Translations under genes and position numbers: made by a program
Notes under the pieces: generated by a model
Told to the model about the DNA's origin: nothing
Databases searched by the model: none
Seen by the model: only the letters and a program-made list of their open reading frames with translations
In this document: piece by piece, positions 1 through 7,064 of the stretch
Position numbering within the stretch: position 1 is the first letter of the stretch
How the letters are laid out: the number at the start of each line of letters is the position of its first letter
Assembly (NCBI GenBank): GCA_021776175.1
Contig: JAJFGJ010000003.1
Span: 208,233-272,232 of the forward strand
Length of the DNA stretch: 64,000 bases
Source: Kiloniellaceae bacterium
GTDB taxonomy: Bacteria > Pseudomonadota > Alphaproteobacteria > Kiloniellales > J153
Reading direction: 5' to 3'

Positions 1-1
1 C

Positions 2-121
2 GGGGAGTTCGTGTGGCTGTTCTTGGCCCTTGCGGCCATGGCGTTGCTGGGGACTTTGGCCGCCTTCCTGCTGCCCGGCGAGTGGCGCCGCACCCGGACC
101 ATGCCCGTGGCGGCGGAATAG
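2..121 (+). CDS. C-terminal end of a membrane transporter, probably MFS (partial)
   Basis: Only the last 39 codons are in the window, ending in TAG at 119-121. The peptide is one hydrophobic helix (FVWLFLALAAMALLGTLAA) followed by a short basic tail. This is how the last membrane helix of a major facilitator superfamily permease normally ends. The family call rests on this single helix, so it is tentative. The start lies outside the window. The next gene begins 13 bases later on the same strand and may be co-transcribed. Confidence 0.5.
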   Translation, partial: GEFVWLFLALAAMALLGTLAAFLLPGEWRRTRTMPVAAE

Positions 122-134
122 GGGGGACCGCCTT

Positions 135-530
135 TTGACCGCCATCGAGATCGACCGCCTGGATCACCTGGTCCTGACCGTGCGCGACGTCGAGACGACC
201 CTAAGGTTTTACGAGAGCGTGCTGGGCATGCGCCGCGAAAGCTTCGGCGCGGGCCGGACCGCGCTGCATTTCGGGCGCCAGAAGATCAACGTCCATCCCT
301 ATCCCAGCGATGTGGAGATCGTCGCCAAGGACCCGCGCCCCGGCACCGCCGATCTGTGCTTCATCGCGCGGACGCCGATCGAGGCCGTGATCGCTCATCT
401 TAAGGCGTGCGGCGTCGAGATCGAGATGGGCCCGGTCGAGCGCACCGGCGCCCAAGGTTCGATGCGCTCGCTCTACCTTCGCGATCCCGACGGCAATTTG
501 ATCGAGGTGTCGAATTACCTGAACAGGTGA
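135..530 (+). CDS. VOC (glyoxalase/bleomycin-resistance fold) family protein
   Basis: The 131-residue protein matches the usual size of a single-domain vicinal-oxygen-chelate protein. It opens with the typical DHLVLTVRD strand with a metal-ligand-type His. The middle has GRTALHFGRQKINVH and the end has LYLRDPDGNLIEVSNY, with the conserved DPDGNLIE ending and a Glu ligand. Members include lactoylglutathione lyase-like enzymes, dioxygenases and resistance proteins, and the substrate cannot be read here. TTG at 135 was chosen because an AGGGGGG ribosome-binding site ends about seven bases upstream; the open frame continues further upstream but overlaps the transporter. The gene abuts metY tail to tail with no gap. 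Confidence 0.8.
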   Translation: MTAIEIDRLDHLVLTVRDVETTLRFYESVLGMRRESFGAGRTALHFGRQKINVHPYPSDVEIVAKDPRPGTADLCFIARTPIEAVIAHLKACGVEIEMGPVERTGAQGSMRSLYLRDPDGNLIEVSNYLNR

Positions 531-1829
531 CTACTCAGCGGCGCGAGTCAGCGCTTGGTCCAGGTCGGCGGTGATATCGTCGAGGGTCTCCAAACCGATC
601 GAGAGCCGGATCACGTCCGGGCCGGCGCCGGCGGCGATACGCTGGTCCTCGCTCAGCTGCCGGTGAGTGGTCGAGGCCGGATGCAGGATCAGCGAGCGGG
701 TGTCGCCGATGTTGGCCAGGTGCGAAAACAGCTCGCAGGCCTCGACGACCTTGATGCCCATCTCGTAACCGCCCTTGACCCCGAAGGTGAAGACCGCGCC
801 GGCCCCCTTGGGCAGGTATTTGTTTGCCAGGGCGTGGTAGGGACTGCTCTCCAGCCCGGCGTGGGAAACCCACTCGACCAGGTCGTGACTTTCCAGGAAG
901 CGGGCGACGGCGAGCGCGTTGGCGCAGTGCCGCTCCATGCGCAAGGACAGGGTTTCGATCCCCAGCAAGGTCTGGAAGGCGTTCATGGGCGCCATGGTCG
1001 CGCCCAGGTCGCGCAAGGCCACGGCGTGGCTGTGCAGGGTGTAGGCCATGTCGCCGAAGGATTCGGCGAAGCGCAGGCCGTGATAGGCCGGCTCCGGCGC
1101 CGAGAGGCTGGGAAACTTGTCGCTGGCCGCCCAATCGAAGGTGCCGCTATCGACCACGCAGCCGCCGGTCGAGGTGCCGTTGCCCGAGAGGAACTTGGTG
1201 GTCGAGTGGACGATCAGGTCGGCGCCCCATTCAAACGCCGGGCACAGGTAGGGCGTCGCCATGGTGTTGTCGACGATCAACGGGATGCCGGCTTCGCGGG
1301 CGATGGCGGAAAGGGCCTCCAGGTCGCTGATCACACCGCCGGGATTGGCCAGGCTCTCGACGAAGATGGCCTTGGTCTTGGGGGTCAGCGCCTTGCGCAC
1401 GTTTTCCGCTTGGTCCACGTCGACGAAAGTGCAGCGCCAGTCGAATTTCTTGAAGGTCTTGCCGAACTGGGTGATGGAGCCGCCGTAGAGGCGGTTCGAG
1501 GCGATGAAATCGTCGCCTGGGTCCATCAGGGGAAACAGGGCCAAGATCTGCGCCGCGTGGCCCGAGGCGCAGGCGGTCGCGCCCCGGCCGCCCTCCAGAT
1601 TGGCGATGCGTTCCTCCAGCGCCGCGACCGTGGGGTTGGTCAGGCGCGAATAGATGAAGCCGAAGGTTTGCAGGTTGAACAGCGAGGCCGCGTGATCGGT
1701 ATCGTGGAACACGTAGGAGGTGTTCTGAAATATCGGCGTCTGGCGCGCGCCCGTGACCGGCTCCGGCTGACTGCCGGCGTGAATCATGCGGGTCTCGAAA
1801 CCGAAACGCTCCTTATTGTCCTTGGTCAT
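531..1829 (-). CDS. metY: O-acetylhomoserine sulfhydrylase (PLP-dependent)
   Basis: This 432-residue enzyme of the Cys/Met-metabolism PLP family would make homocysteine from O-acetylhomoserine and sulfide in the cytoplasm. It begins GFETRMIHAG, then TPIFQNTSYVF and the IYSRLTNPT phosphate-binding region. The Schiff-base lysine lies near residue 211 in STTKFLSGNGTSTGG, a motif typical of MetY rather than cystathionine lyases. The C-terminal half has TLSLRMERHC and HPASTTHRQL, also MetY-like. Its ATG overlaps the stop of the upstream CoA-binding gene by four bases, so the two are translationally coupled. Homoserine dehydrogenase, which supplies the pathway, is encoded 10 kb away. Confidence 0.93.
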   Translation of the reverse strand: MTKDNKERFGFETRMIHAGSQPEPVTGARQTPIFQNTSYVFHDTDHAASLFNLQTFGFIYSRLTNPTVAALEERIANLEGGRGATACASGHAAQILALFPLMDPGDDFIASNRLYGGSITQFGKTFKKFDWRCTFVDVDQAENVRKALTPKTKAIFVESLANPGGVISDLEALSAIAREAGIPLIVDNTMATPYLCPAFEWGADLIVHSTTKFLSGNGTSTGGCVVDSGTFDWAASDKFPSLSAPEPAYHGLRFAESFGDMAYTLHSHAVALRDLGATMAPMNAFQTLLGIETLSLRMERHCANALAVARFLESHDLVEWVSHAGLESSPYHALANKYLPKGAGAVFTFGVKGGYEMGIKVVEACELFSHLANIGDTRSLILHPASTTHRQLSEDQRIAAGAGPDVIRLSIGLETLDDITADLDQALTRAAE

Positions 1830-2329
1830 CCGATACGAATCCTGCGGCGCTTGCTGGAGATGATACCCGAATTGAAACCGCCCCAGGAAAGCTCGCTGTG
1901 CAGGCGGCCGTATTCGATCTTGGGACAGCGGTTCATGACCACGGACAGGCCGGCGGCTTGCGCCCGCGCGGCGGCGGCATCGTCGCGCACCCCAAGCTGC
2001 ATCCAGATAACGCGGATGTTCTTGCTGTCCTTTAAGGCAAGGGCTTCGTCCACGGTTTGGCCGGCCGCGTCGGAGGCGCGGAATATATCGACCATGTCGA
2101 TCGAGCCCGGCACCTCCGCCAGGGTGGCATAACAGGTTTCGCCAAGAATTTCCTGGCCCGCCGCACCCGGATTCACGGGAATCACCCGGAAGCCCTTTTC
2201 TTGAAGATACTTCATGGCGAAGTAGCTGGGCCGGGTCCATTTGGTGCTGGCGCCGACCATGGCGATGCCGCGCACCCCGGACAGAATTCCGCGCAGAAAC
2301 TCATCGCTATAGTTCAAGGGTTCGCTCAT
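1826..2329 (-). CDS. CoA-binding domain protein (YccU type)
   Basis: This 167-residue protein has one Rossmann-type CoA-binding domain: GIAMVGASTKWTRPSYFAM at the N-terminus, then FRVIPVNPGAAGQEILGE, a middle DMVDIFR, and RCPKIEYGRL near the end. This is the pattern of the YccU/CoA_binding_2 family, small cytoplasmic proteins of unclear role. It is the first gene of a two-gene operon with metY, joined by an ATGA overlap. The pairing suggests a link to methionine or sulfur metabolism, but no reaction can be assigned. The last ten residues are strongly basic. Confidence 0.88.
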   Translation of the reverse strand: MSEPLNYSDEFLRGILSGVRGIAMVGASTKWTRPSYFAMKYLQEKGFRVIPVNPGAAGQEILGETCYATLAEVPGSIDMVDIFRASDAAGQTVDEALALKDSKNIRVIWMQLGVRDDAAAARAQAAGLSVVMNRCPKIEYGRLHSELSWGGFNSGIISSKRRRIRIG

Positions 2330-2749
2330 CGGCCGTGGATTCTCCAGGTTGATAATTCAAACTTCCCAGCAGATGGCGGCGCGGGGAAAGCCCCTTGCGA
2401 ACCCGGTTACGGCGCGCTGCCAGGGGCGCCGCGCAAAACTCGCGCAAAGGGTTGAAGAGAAGCCCTAATTTACTGGTTCTAAGGGAATATTTCCGCGTCT
2501 TTAGGTTAACCCGATGGCAAGCAGACTCAGGGATAATGCCACGGTCGCAGATAATGCGACAGGTCCCGCGCGAATGGAACCCCCCGTCCATTGGCCGTCA
2601 CTGGCCCTCCTCCCGCGAGCGCGCGGGGCCGCCCCGCGCGGCGGCGGGGATTGGGGGATGGAAGTCAATGACCGATGCTAAGATCATTGAGTCGCCCATA
2701 AATTAAGAAAATGAATTAAGTTAACGCTATAAAGCGTTGGTGTGTATTA
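2330..2749. other. 420-base intergenic region
   Basis: No convincing gene is present; the open frames seen here lack family features. The half nearest 2330 is the leader of the CoA-binding/metY operon and is GC-rich with several possible hairpins. I looked for a SAM-type riboswitch and could not match one. The half near 2650-2750 is AT-rich and holds a short hairpin just beyond the stop of the minus-strand crotonase gene. Confidence 0.6.
2723..2738 (-). terminator. weak hairpin after the crotonase gene
   Basis: AACGCT (2723-2728) and AGCGTT (2733-2738) form a six-base stem around a four-base loop, 12 bases past the stop of the minus-strand gene. Read on that strand it is followed by an AT-rich run rather than a clean U tract, so termination efficiency is doubtful. 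Confidence 0.35.
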
Positions 2750-3565
2750 TTATTTGTGCTGCCAAGTGGGTTCGCGCTTGCCGATAAAGGCGTCTATACC
2801 TTCCTCGGCGTCGCGGAAGGTCATGTTCCGGGCCATCTCCTCGCTGGCGAAATCGTAGGCCGCCATCAGCCCCATCTCGATCTGCTTGTAGAAGGCACGC
2901 TTGCCGGTCGCGATGGCGGCCGCTGACTTGGCCAGGATCGAGGCCGACAGTTCCGCCACGGCGGCGTCCAGGTCCCCGGCCGGAACGACCCGGTTGACCA
3001 GGCCGTAGGATAGCGCCCGCTCCGCCGAAATAATGTCGCCGGTGAGCAGCATTTCCAGGGCGTGCTTGCGGTGCACGTTGCGGCTCAAGGCCACGCCGGG
3101 CGTGGTGCAGAACAGGCCGGCCTTGATGCCGGAGGTGCCGAATTTGGCGTCCTCGGCGGCCACGGCCAGATCGCAGTTGGCGACCAATTGGCAACCCGCC
3201 GCGGTGGCGATGCCATGGACCTTGGCGATCACCGGTTGGGGCAGGCGGGTCATGGCGACCATCATGCGGCTGCAGGTCTTAAACAGCGCCTCGCAACTTG
3301 CCTGGCTCATGTTGGCGCGCATCTGCTTCAGGTCGTGACCGGCGCAAAAGGCCTTGCCCGCCCCGGCCAGGACCACGATCCGGACCGAGCGGTCGGCCGC
3401 GACCTCGTCGAAGGCCTGTTGCAGGGCGGCCAGAAGCTCCTCCGACAGGGAGTTGTATTGATTGGGGCGGTTCAGGGTCAGGGTCCTAATCCCGTCGGAA
3501 TCCTGGCACAGCAGCACGGGCTGCGCGGCGCTGTCGGCTTGGCGCTGCTGAATATTCGCGCTCAT
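2750..3565 (-). CDS. Enoyl-CoA hydratase/isomerase family protein, ECHDC3-like
   Basis: This 271-residue protein is a crotonase-fold member. The oxyanion-hole signature AFCAGHDLKQM is present, as is VIAKVHGIATAAGCQLVANCDLAVA. The segment where classical enoyl-CoA hydratases carry catalytic Glu residues reads KFGTSGIKAGLFCTTPGVAL, so neither Glu is present. The C-terminus (KRAFYKQIEMGL, RDAEEGIDAFIGKREPTW) resembles the ECHDC3 group, whose reaction is poorly defined. Hydratase activity should therefore not be assumed. ATG at 3565 removes a long unrelated upstream extension of the frame. It is divergent from the thioesterase gene across a 141-base gap. Confidence 0.87.
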   Translation of the reverse strand: MSANIQQRQADSAAQPVLLCQDSDGIRTLTLNRPNQYNSLSEELLAALQQAFDEVAADRSVRIVVLAGAGKAFCAGHDLKQMRANMSQASCEALFKTCSRMMVAMTRLPQPVIAKVHGIATAAGCQLVANCDLAVAAEDAKFGTSGIKAGLFCTTPGVALSRNVHRKHALEMLLTGDIISAERALSYGLVNRVVPAGDLDAAVAELSASILAKSAAAIATGKRAFYKQIEMGLMAAYDFASEEMARNMTFRDAEEGIDAFIGKREPTWQHK

Positions 3566-3706
3566 GGGTCTGATCCTTACTCGGGGCCGGGGGGTGGATA
3601 ACACCTGAGTCTGGCCCCGCCGGGCCGCAAGTTCAAGGGTCTGGGTGGCGCGGCGGTCAGGGGCTATGTAAGAGCCTGGAATTAGCCAAGAGGAGGATCG
3701 GCGCCC

Positions 3707-4138
3707 TTGCCACGTATATCCAAGGCGGAAATCGAAGAATTGTGCGCGCAAGCCCTGCCGTGGGTCGGTATCCTGGGCTTGGCGATCGAGGAGATTGGAA
3801 AAGGTTCCTGCCGGGTGCGCATGCCGGGCAAGGAAGAATTCCTGCGTCCAGGCGGCACGGTCAGCGGCCCCGCGCTCATGAGCCTTGCCGACTACGCCAT
3901 GTATGTCGCGGTGCTTTCGGCGATCGGTCGGGTCGAGCTGGCGGTCACCACCAACTTGACCGCCAACTTCCTGCGCCGGCCCAAGCCTGGCGCCATAATA
4001 GGCGATTGCCGCTTGATCAAGCTCGGTAAGCGCCTGGCCTATGGCGAGGTTTCGCTCTACTCGGAAGGCGAGGCGGACGCCGGCCCGGTCGCCCACGTCA
4101 CCGCGACCTATTCGATTCCGCCCGGGCGGGTGGAATAA
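3707..4138 (+). CDS. PaaI-type hotdog thioesterase
   Basis: This 143-residue single hotdog domain has the family landmarks: the loop RPGGTVSGPALMSLADYAMY (the helix that normally carries the active-site Asp/Glu), then AVTTNLTANFLRRPKPGAII and a closing VAHVTATYSIP. Relatives hydrolyse acyl-CoA or phenylacetyl-CoA-type thioesters. The acyl group cannot be read. The TTG start at 3707 is preferred because AAGAGGAGG at 3689-3697 is a strong, well-placed ribosome-binding site. It is divergent from the crotonase-like gene, and both may act on CoA thioesters. Confidence 0.87.
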   Translation: MPRISKAEIEELCAQALPWVGILGLAIEEIGKGSCRVRMPGKEEFLRPGGTVSGPALMSLADYAMYVAVLSAIGRVELAVTTNLTANFLRRPKPGAIIGDCRLIKLGKRLAYGEVSLYSEGEADAGPVAHVTATYSIPPGRVE

Positions 4139-4163
4139 GGGTACCGCCCCAGGGACTTGTAAG

Positions 4164-4181
4164 GCGGTATTATAATACCGC
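4164..4181. repeat. perfect 18-base palindrome upstream of rplM
   Basis: GCGGTATTA is followed directly by its reverse complement TAATACCGC. A consensus-like TATAAT (4171-4176) lies inside it. It sits 26 bases after the thioesterase stop and 37 bases upstream of the likely rplM -35 box. It could be an operator, a terminator stem without a U tract, or a regulated second promoter. Confidence 0.55.
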
Positions 4182-4217
4182 TATTCTAACATCTTAAAAT
4201 AAAACGCGGATTCTGGA

Positions 4218-4246
4218 TTGACTCACGGGTGGCGTTTCCGTAGAAA
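4218..4246 (+). promoter_or_regulatory. sigma-70-type promoter of rplM-rpsI
   Basis: TTGACT (4218-4223), a 17-base spacer and TAGAAA (4241-4246) give optimal spacing. Transcription would start near 4253, leaving a leader of about 55 bases before rplM. Confidence 0.65.
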
Positions 4247-4306
4247 ACGCTCCGCGGCGCGCTTGGCGCCGAGCTCTATGTATTCCAGACAGCGTGGGTT
4301 CAAACC

Positions 4307-4771
4307 ATGAAGACCTATAGCGCCCGCCCGGCGGATATCGAGAAGAAGTGGATCCTGATCGACGCCGAAGAGGTGGTCTTGGGCCGCTTGGCGGTTCAGG
4401 TCGCCAATCTTCTGCGCGGCAAGCACAAGACGACCTACACGCCGCACATGGATTGCGGCGACAATGTCATCGTCATCAACGCCGGTAAGGTCAAGCTGAC
4501 CGGCAAGAAGTTGAGCGACAAGATCTATTATTGGCATACCGGCTATCCAGGCGGCATCAAGCAGCGCACCGCCGGTCAGGTGTTAGAGGGCAAGCAGCCC
4601 GACCGGGTGGTTCGCAAGGCGATCGAACGCATGGTGCCGCGCGGCCCGCTCGGCCGTCAGCAGATGAAGAACCTGCGGGTTTACGCCGGGGCCGAACACC
4701 CGCACGAGGCGCAGAACCCGAGCGTTCTCGACTTCGCCGCCCAGAATCCCAAGAACCGGAGGACCGCCTAA
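4307..4771 (+). CDS. rplM: 50S ribosomal protein L13
   Basis: The 154-residue protein has the full L13 pattern: [20 protein letters not shown] at the start, then [17 protein letters not shown], the [20 protein letters not shown] core, [16 protein letters not shown], and [19 protein letters not shown]. It binds 23S rRNA early in large-subunit assembly. The length and ATG start match the family. rpsI follows three bases after the stop, the conserved bacterial arrangement, and both share the promoter at 4218-4246. Confidence 0.98.
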   Translation: MKTYSARPADIEKKWILIDAEEVVLGRLAVQVANLLRGKHKTTYTPHMDCGDNVIVINAGKVKLTGKKLSDKIYYWHTGYPGGIKQRTAGQVLEGKQPDRVVRKAIERMVPRGPLGRQQMKNLRVYAGAEHPHEAQNPSVLDFAAQNPKNRRTA

Positions 4772-4774
4772 ATC

Positions 4775-5266
4775 ATGGCCGAGGAAACCCAAACTCTTTC
4801 GGATCTGAGCGAATTGGGCGACGCCGCGGGCGCGATACCCCAGGCCGAGCCGGAAGCTCCCGAGCCCAAGCGCGATGCGCAGGGCCGCTCCTATGCCACG
4901 GGCAAGCGCAAGGACGCGGTCGCCCGCGTCTGGATCAAGCCCGGTTCCGGCAGGATCAGTGTCAACGGCCGCGACCAGACGACGTATTTCGCCCGTCCGG
5001 TGCTGCGGATGCTCATTGGACAACCCTTTACCGCCGCCAACCGCAACGATCAATTCGATGTGGTCTGCACGGTCAAGGGCGGCGGACTTTCCGGTCAGGC
5101 CGGCGCGGTGCGCCATGGAATTTCCAAGGCATTGACCCTCTATGAGCCGGAGCTGCGCCCGGTACTCAAGAAGGGCGGCTTCCTGACCCGCGATTCGCGA
5201 ATCGTGGAGCGCAAAAAGTATGGTAAGGCCAAGGCTCGACGAAGCTTCCAGTTCTCCAAACGTTAA
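4775..5266 (+). CDS. rpsI: 30S ribosomal protein S9
   Basis: The 163-residue protein has an acidic, non-conserved N-terminal extension of about 40 residues, common in alphaproteobacteria. It is followed by the S9 core [34 protein letters not shown] and the basic C-terminal tail [16 protein letters not shown] that reaches the P-site tRNA. It is co-transcribed with rplM and followed 26 bases later by a strong intrinsic terminator. Confidence 0.98.
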   Translation: MAEETQTLSDLSELGDAAGAIPQAEPEAPEPKRDAQGRSYATGKRKDAVARVWIKPGSGRISVNGRDQTTYFARPVLRMLIGQPFTAANRNDQFDVVCTVKGGGLSGQAGAVRHGISKALTLYEPELRPVLKKGGFLTRDSRIVERKKYGKAKARRSFQFSKR

Positions 5267-5292
5267 CCCGATTAGGGATAACCTCTGTTATG

Positions 5293-5325
5293 AGGGGCGC
5301 CTGGATCGGGCGCCCCTTTTTCTTT
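5293..5325 (+). terminator. intrinsic terminator of rplM-rpsI
   Basis: AGGGGCGCC (5293-5301) pairs perfectly with GGCGCCCCT (5309-5317) around a seven-base loop. The run TTTTTCTTT follows from 5317. This is a textbook Rho-independent terminator. Confidence 0.88.
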
Positions 5326-5353
5326 GGCGGACGACAGGTGAAGGAAAACGATC

Positions 5354-6304
5354 ATGGTAGCCAAGGTTTTCATTGACGGCGAAGCTGGCACGACCGGATT
5401 GCAAATCCGCGCGCGGCTTGAAAAGCGCCGCGATATTACCCTGCTGCGCTTGCCGGACGAGGCGCGCAAGGACCCGGCCGCGCGCGCCGAGATGCTGAAT
5501 GCGGCCGATGTCTCGATTCTCTGCCTCCCCGACGAGGCGGCGCGCGAGGCGGTGGCCCTGATCGAGAACCCGGATGCCCGGGTCATCGACGCCAGCACCG
5601 CGCACCGGACCCATGCCGATTGGGTCTACGGCCTGCCGGAATACGATGCCGAGCAACCCCGGCGTATTGCCGAGGCCGCGCGGGTCACCAATCCGGGTTG
5701 TTACGCCTTGACCTCGGTGGCGCTTCTGCACCCCCTGATCGCCGGCGGTCTGATTTCCGCCGACTTTCCGATTACGATAAATGCCGTGTCGGGGTACAGC
5801 GGCGGCGGAAAGCCGCTGATCGCGCGTTTCGAGAATCCGGATGCGCCGGATCGGATCGACGCCGGGGTTCAGGTCTATGCCCTGGGCCTTGAACACAAGC
5901 ACGTGCCGGAGATTCAAGCTCACGCGGGCCTGGCGCTACGGCCCTTGTTCGTGCCCAGCGTTGGGCGCTATCGCCAGGGCATGATCGTCCAGATTCCCTT
6001 GCATCTCGGGGCGCTGCCGGCGCGGCCCAGCGTCCGCGACCTGCACGCCGCCCTGGCCCGTCACTATCAGGGACAACGCTTCGTTTCGGTCGTGCCGCTC
6101 GCGGACTCGCTGGCCATGACGCATCTGGAGCCGGAACAGCTAAACGGCACCAACGAGCTTCGCCTGATGGTCTGCGCCAACGAGGCCGAGGAACACGCCG
6201 TGCTGATCGGCCTGGTCGATAACCTTGGCAAGGGCGCCTCCGGCCAGGCGGTGCAGAACATGAACCTGATGCTGCGCCTGCCCGAGGCGGCGGGTCTGGA
6301 ATAA
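5354..6304 (+). CDS. argC: N-acetyl-gamma-glutamyl-phosphate reductase (type 2)
   Basis: This 316-residue NADPH-dependent enzyme catalyses the third step of arginine synthesis in the cytoplasm. It begins VAKVFIDGEAGTTGLQIRAR, the dinucleotide-binding loop of the short type 2 ArgC. Its catalytic Cys lies in RVTNPGCYALTS, and SGYSGGGK and LGLEHKHVPEIQ follow. The length of about 310 residues also fits type 2 rather than the 340-residue type 1. The rpsI-argC neighbourhood is common in alphaproteobacteria, though the terminator between them indicates a separate transcript. The carbonic-anhydrase-like gene starts 17 bases later. Confidence 0.96.
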   Translation: MVAKVFIDGEAGTTGLQIRARLEKRRDITLLRLPDEARKDPAARAEMLNAADVSILCLPDEAAREAVALIENPDARVIDASTAHRTHADWVYGLPEYDAEQPRRIAEAARVTNPGCYALTSVALLHPLIAGGLISADFPITINAVSGYSGGGKPLIARFENPDAPDRIDAGVQVYALGLEHKHVPEIQAHAGLALRPLFVPSVGRYRQGMIVQIPLHLGALPARPSVRDLHAALARHYQGQRFVSVVPLADSLAMTHLEPEQLNGTNELRLMVCANEAEEHAVLIGLVDNLGKGASGQAVQNMNLMLRLPEAAGLE

Positions 6305-6321
6305 CAGCAAAGGACCGGCCC

Positions 6322-6885
6322 ATGCCCGGACTCATACTGCCTTTCCGGGGTGTCATGCCGAAGATCGCCCCGGATGTCTTCATCGCCGAGACGGCGGTCG
6401 TGATCGGCGATGTCGAAATCGGTTCGGGCTCGTCGATCTGGTACGGCTGCGTCGTGCGCGCGGACATCAACAAGATCCGTATCGGGCGCGACACGAATAT
6501 CCAGGATGGCACGATCATCCATTGCAATCACGATCCAAGCGGCGACTACCGCGAAACCGGGGGCGGGGAGCCGACCATCGTCGGCGATAACGTGGTGGTC
6601 GGGCACATGGCGCTCTTGCACGCCTGCACGGTCGGGGATAACGCCTTCATCGGCATGAAGGCGCTGGTGCTGGATCTCGCGACGATCGAACCCGGCGCGA
6701 TGGTCGCCGCCGGGGCCACCGTCACGCCGGGCAAGCGTGTGCCCTCGGGCGAACTCTGGGCCGGCATGCCGGCACGGCGAGTACGAATCTTGAGCGAGGA
6801 TGACCGGGCGCAAGGGCCCTATATCGCCAATCATTACCGGGCGTTGGCCGCCGAGTACGCGGCGCGTCAGCGCGGCGAAGTATAA
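6322..6885 (+). CDS. gamma-class carbonic anhydrase / YrdA-like hexapeptide protein
   Basis: This 187-residue left-handed beta-helix protein has repeated hexapeptide turns through about residue 150. They include IGSGSSIWYGCVVRADIN, TNIQDGTIIHCNHD and VVVGHMALLHACTVGDNAFIGMKA. The metal-ligand His residues of gamma carbonic anhydrases are recognisable in IIHCNHD and VGHMALLHAC. Many relatives are annotated as carbonic anhydrase or phenylacetic-acid-type acyltransferase homologues, and activity varies. It likely shares a transcript with argC and the following 53-residue ORF. Confidence 0.9.
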   Translation: MPGLILPFRGVMPKIAPDVFIAETAVVIGDVEIGSGSSIWYGCVVRADINKIRIGRDTNIQDGTIIHCNHDPSGDYRETGGGEPTIVGDNVVVGHMALLHACTVGDNAFIGMKALVLDLATIEPGAMVAAGATVTPGKRVPSGELWAGMPARRVRILSEDDRAQGPYIANHYRALAAEYAARQRGEV

Positions 6886-6902
6886 GTGAGCAGGATCCGG
6901 TC

Positions 6903-7064
6903 ATGGCCGGCAAGCGGGGCATCGAGCGCAAACGGATCAAACCGCGCAATCCCCTCGCGCCGGTCGTCCGCCGCTTGCGTCCCAAGGTAGAGCCGTCCGA
7001 ACGAGCCTATAGCCGCAAGACGAAACACAAATCGCCCAAGACCGTGGACGATAACGAAACCTAA
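6903..7064 (+). CDS. 53-residue basic protein, candidate ArfA-like ribosome-rescue factor
   Basis: The ORF starts with ATG 17 bases after the carbonic-anhydrase gene and encodes a very basic peptide. Its centre, KPRNPLAPVVRRLRPKVEPS followed by ERAYSRKTKHK, resembles the ArfA core, in which a DPLFRQRVEKNKKGK segment is followed by a GSYMRKGKHG motif. ArfA helps release factor 2 free ribosomes stalled on non-stop mRNA. The resemblance is short and was judged by eye. The stop codon overlaps the stop of phaC by four bases on the opposite strand, so this gene has no room for its own terminator. Confidence 0.55.
   Translation: MAGKRGIERKRIKPRNPLAPVVRRLRPKVEPSERAYSRKTKHKSPKTVDDNET

Noticed and set aside
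555..2132. 525-codon open frame opposite metY
   Set aside because: It mirrors a clear MetY coding sequence in a GC-rich genome and shows no family motif.
2330..2480. Possible SAM riboswitch in the leader of the CoA-binding/metY operon
   Set aside because: The conserved SAM-I and SAM-II sequence blocks could not be found on the minus strand.
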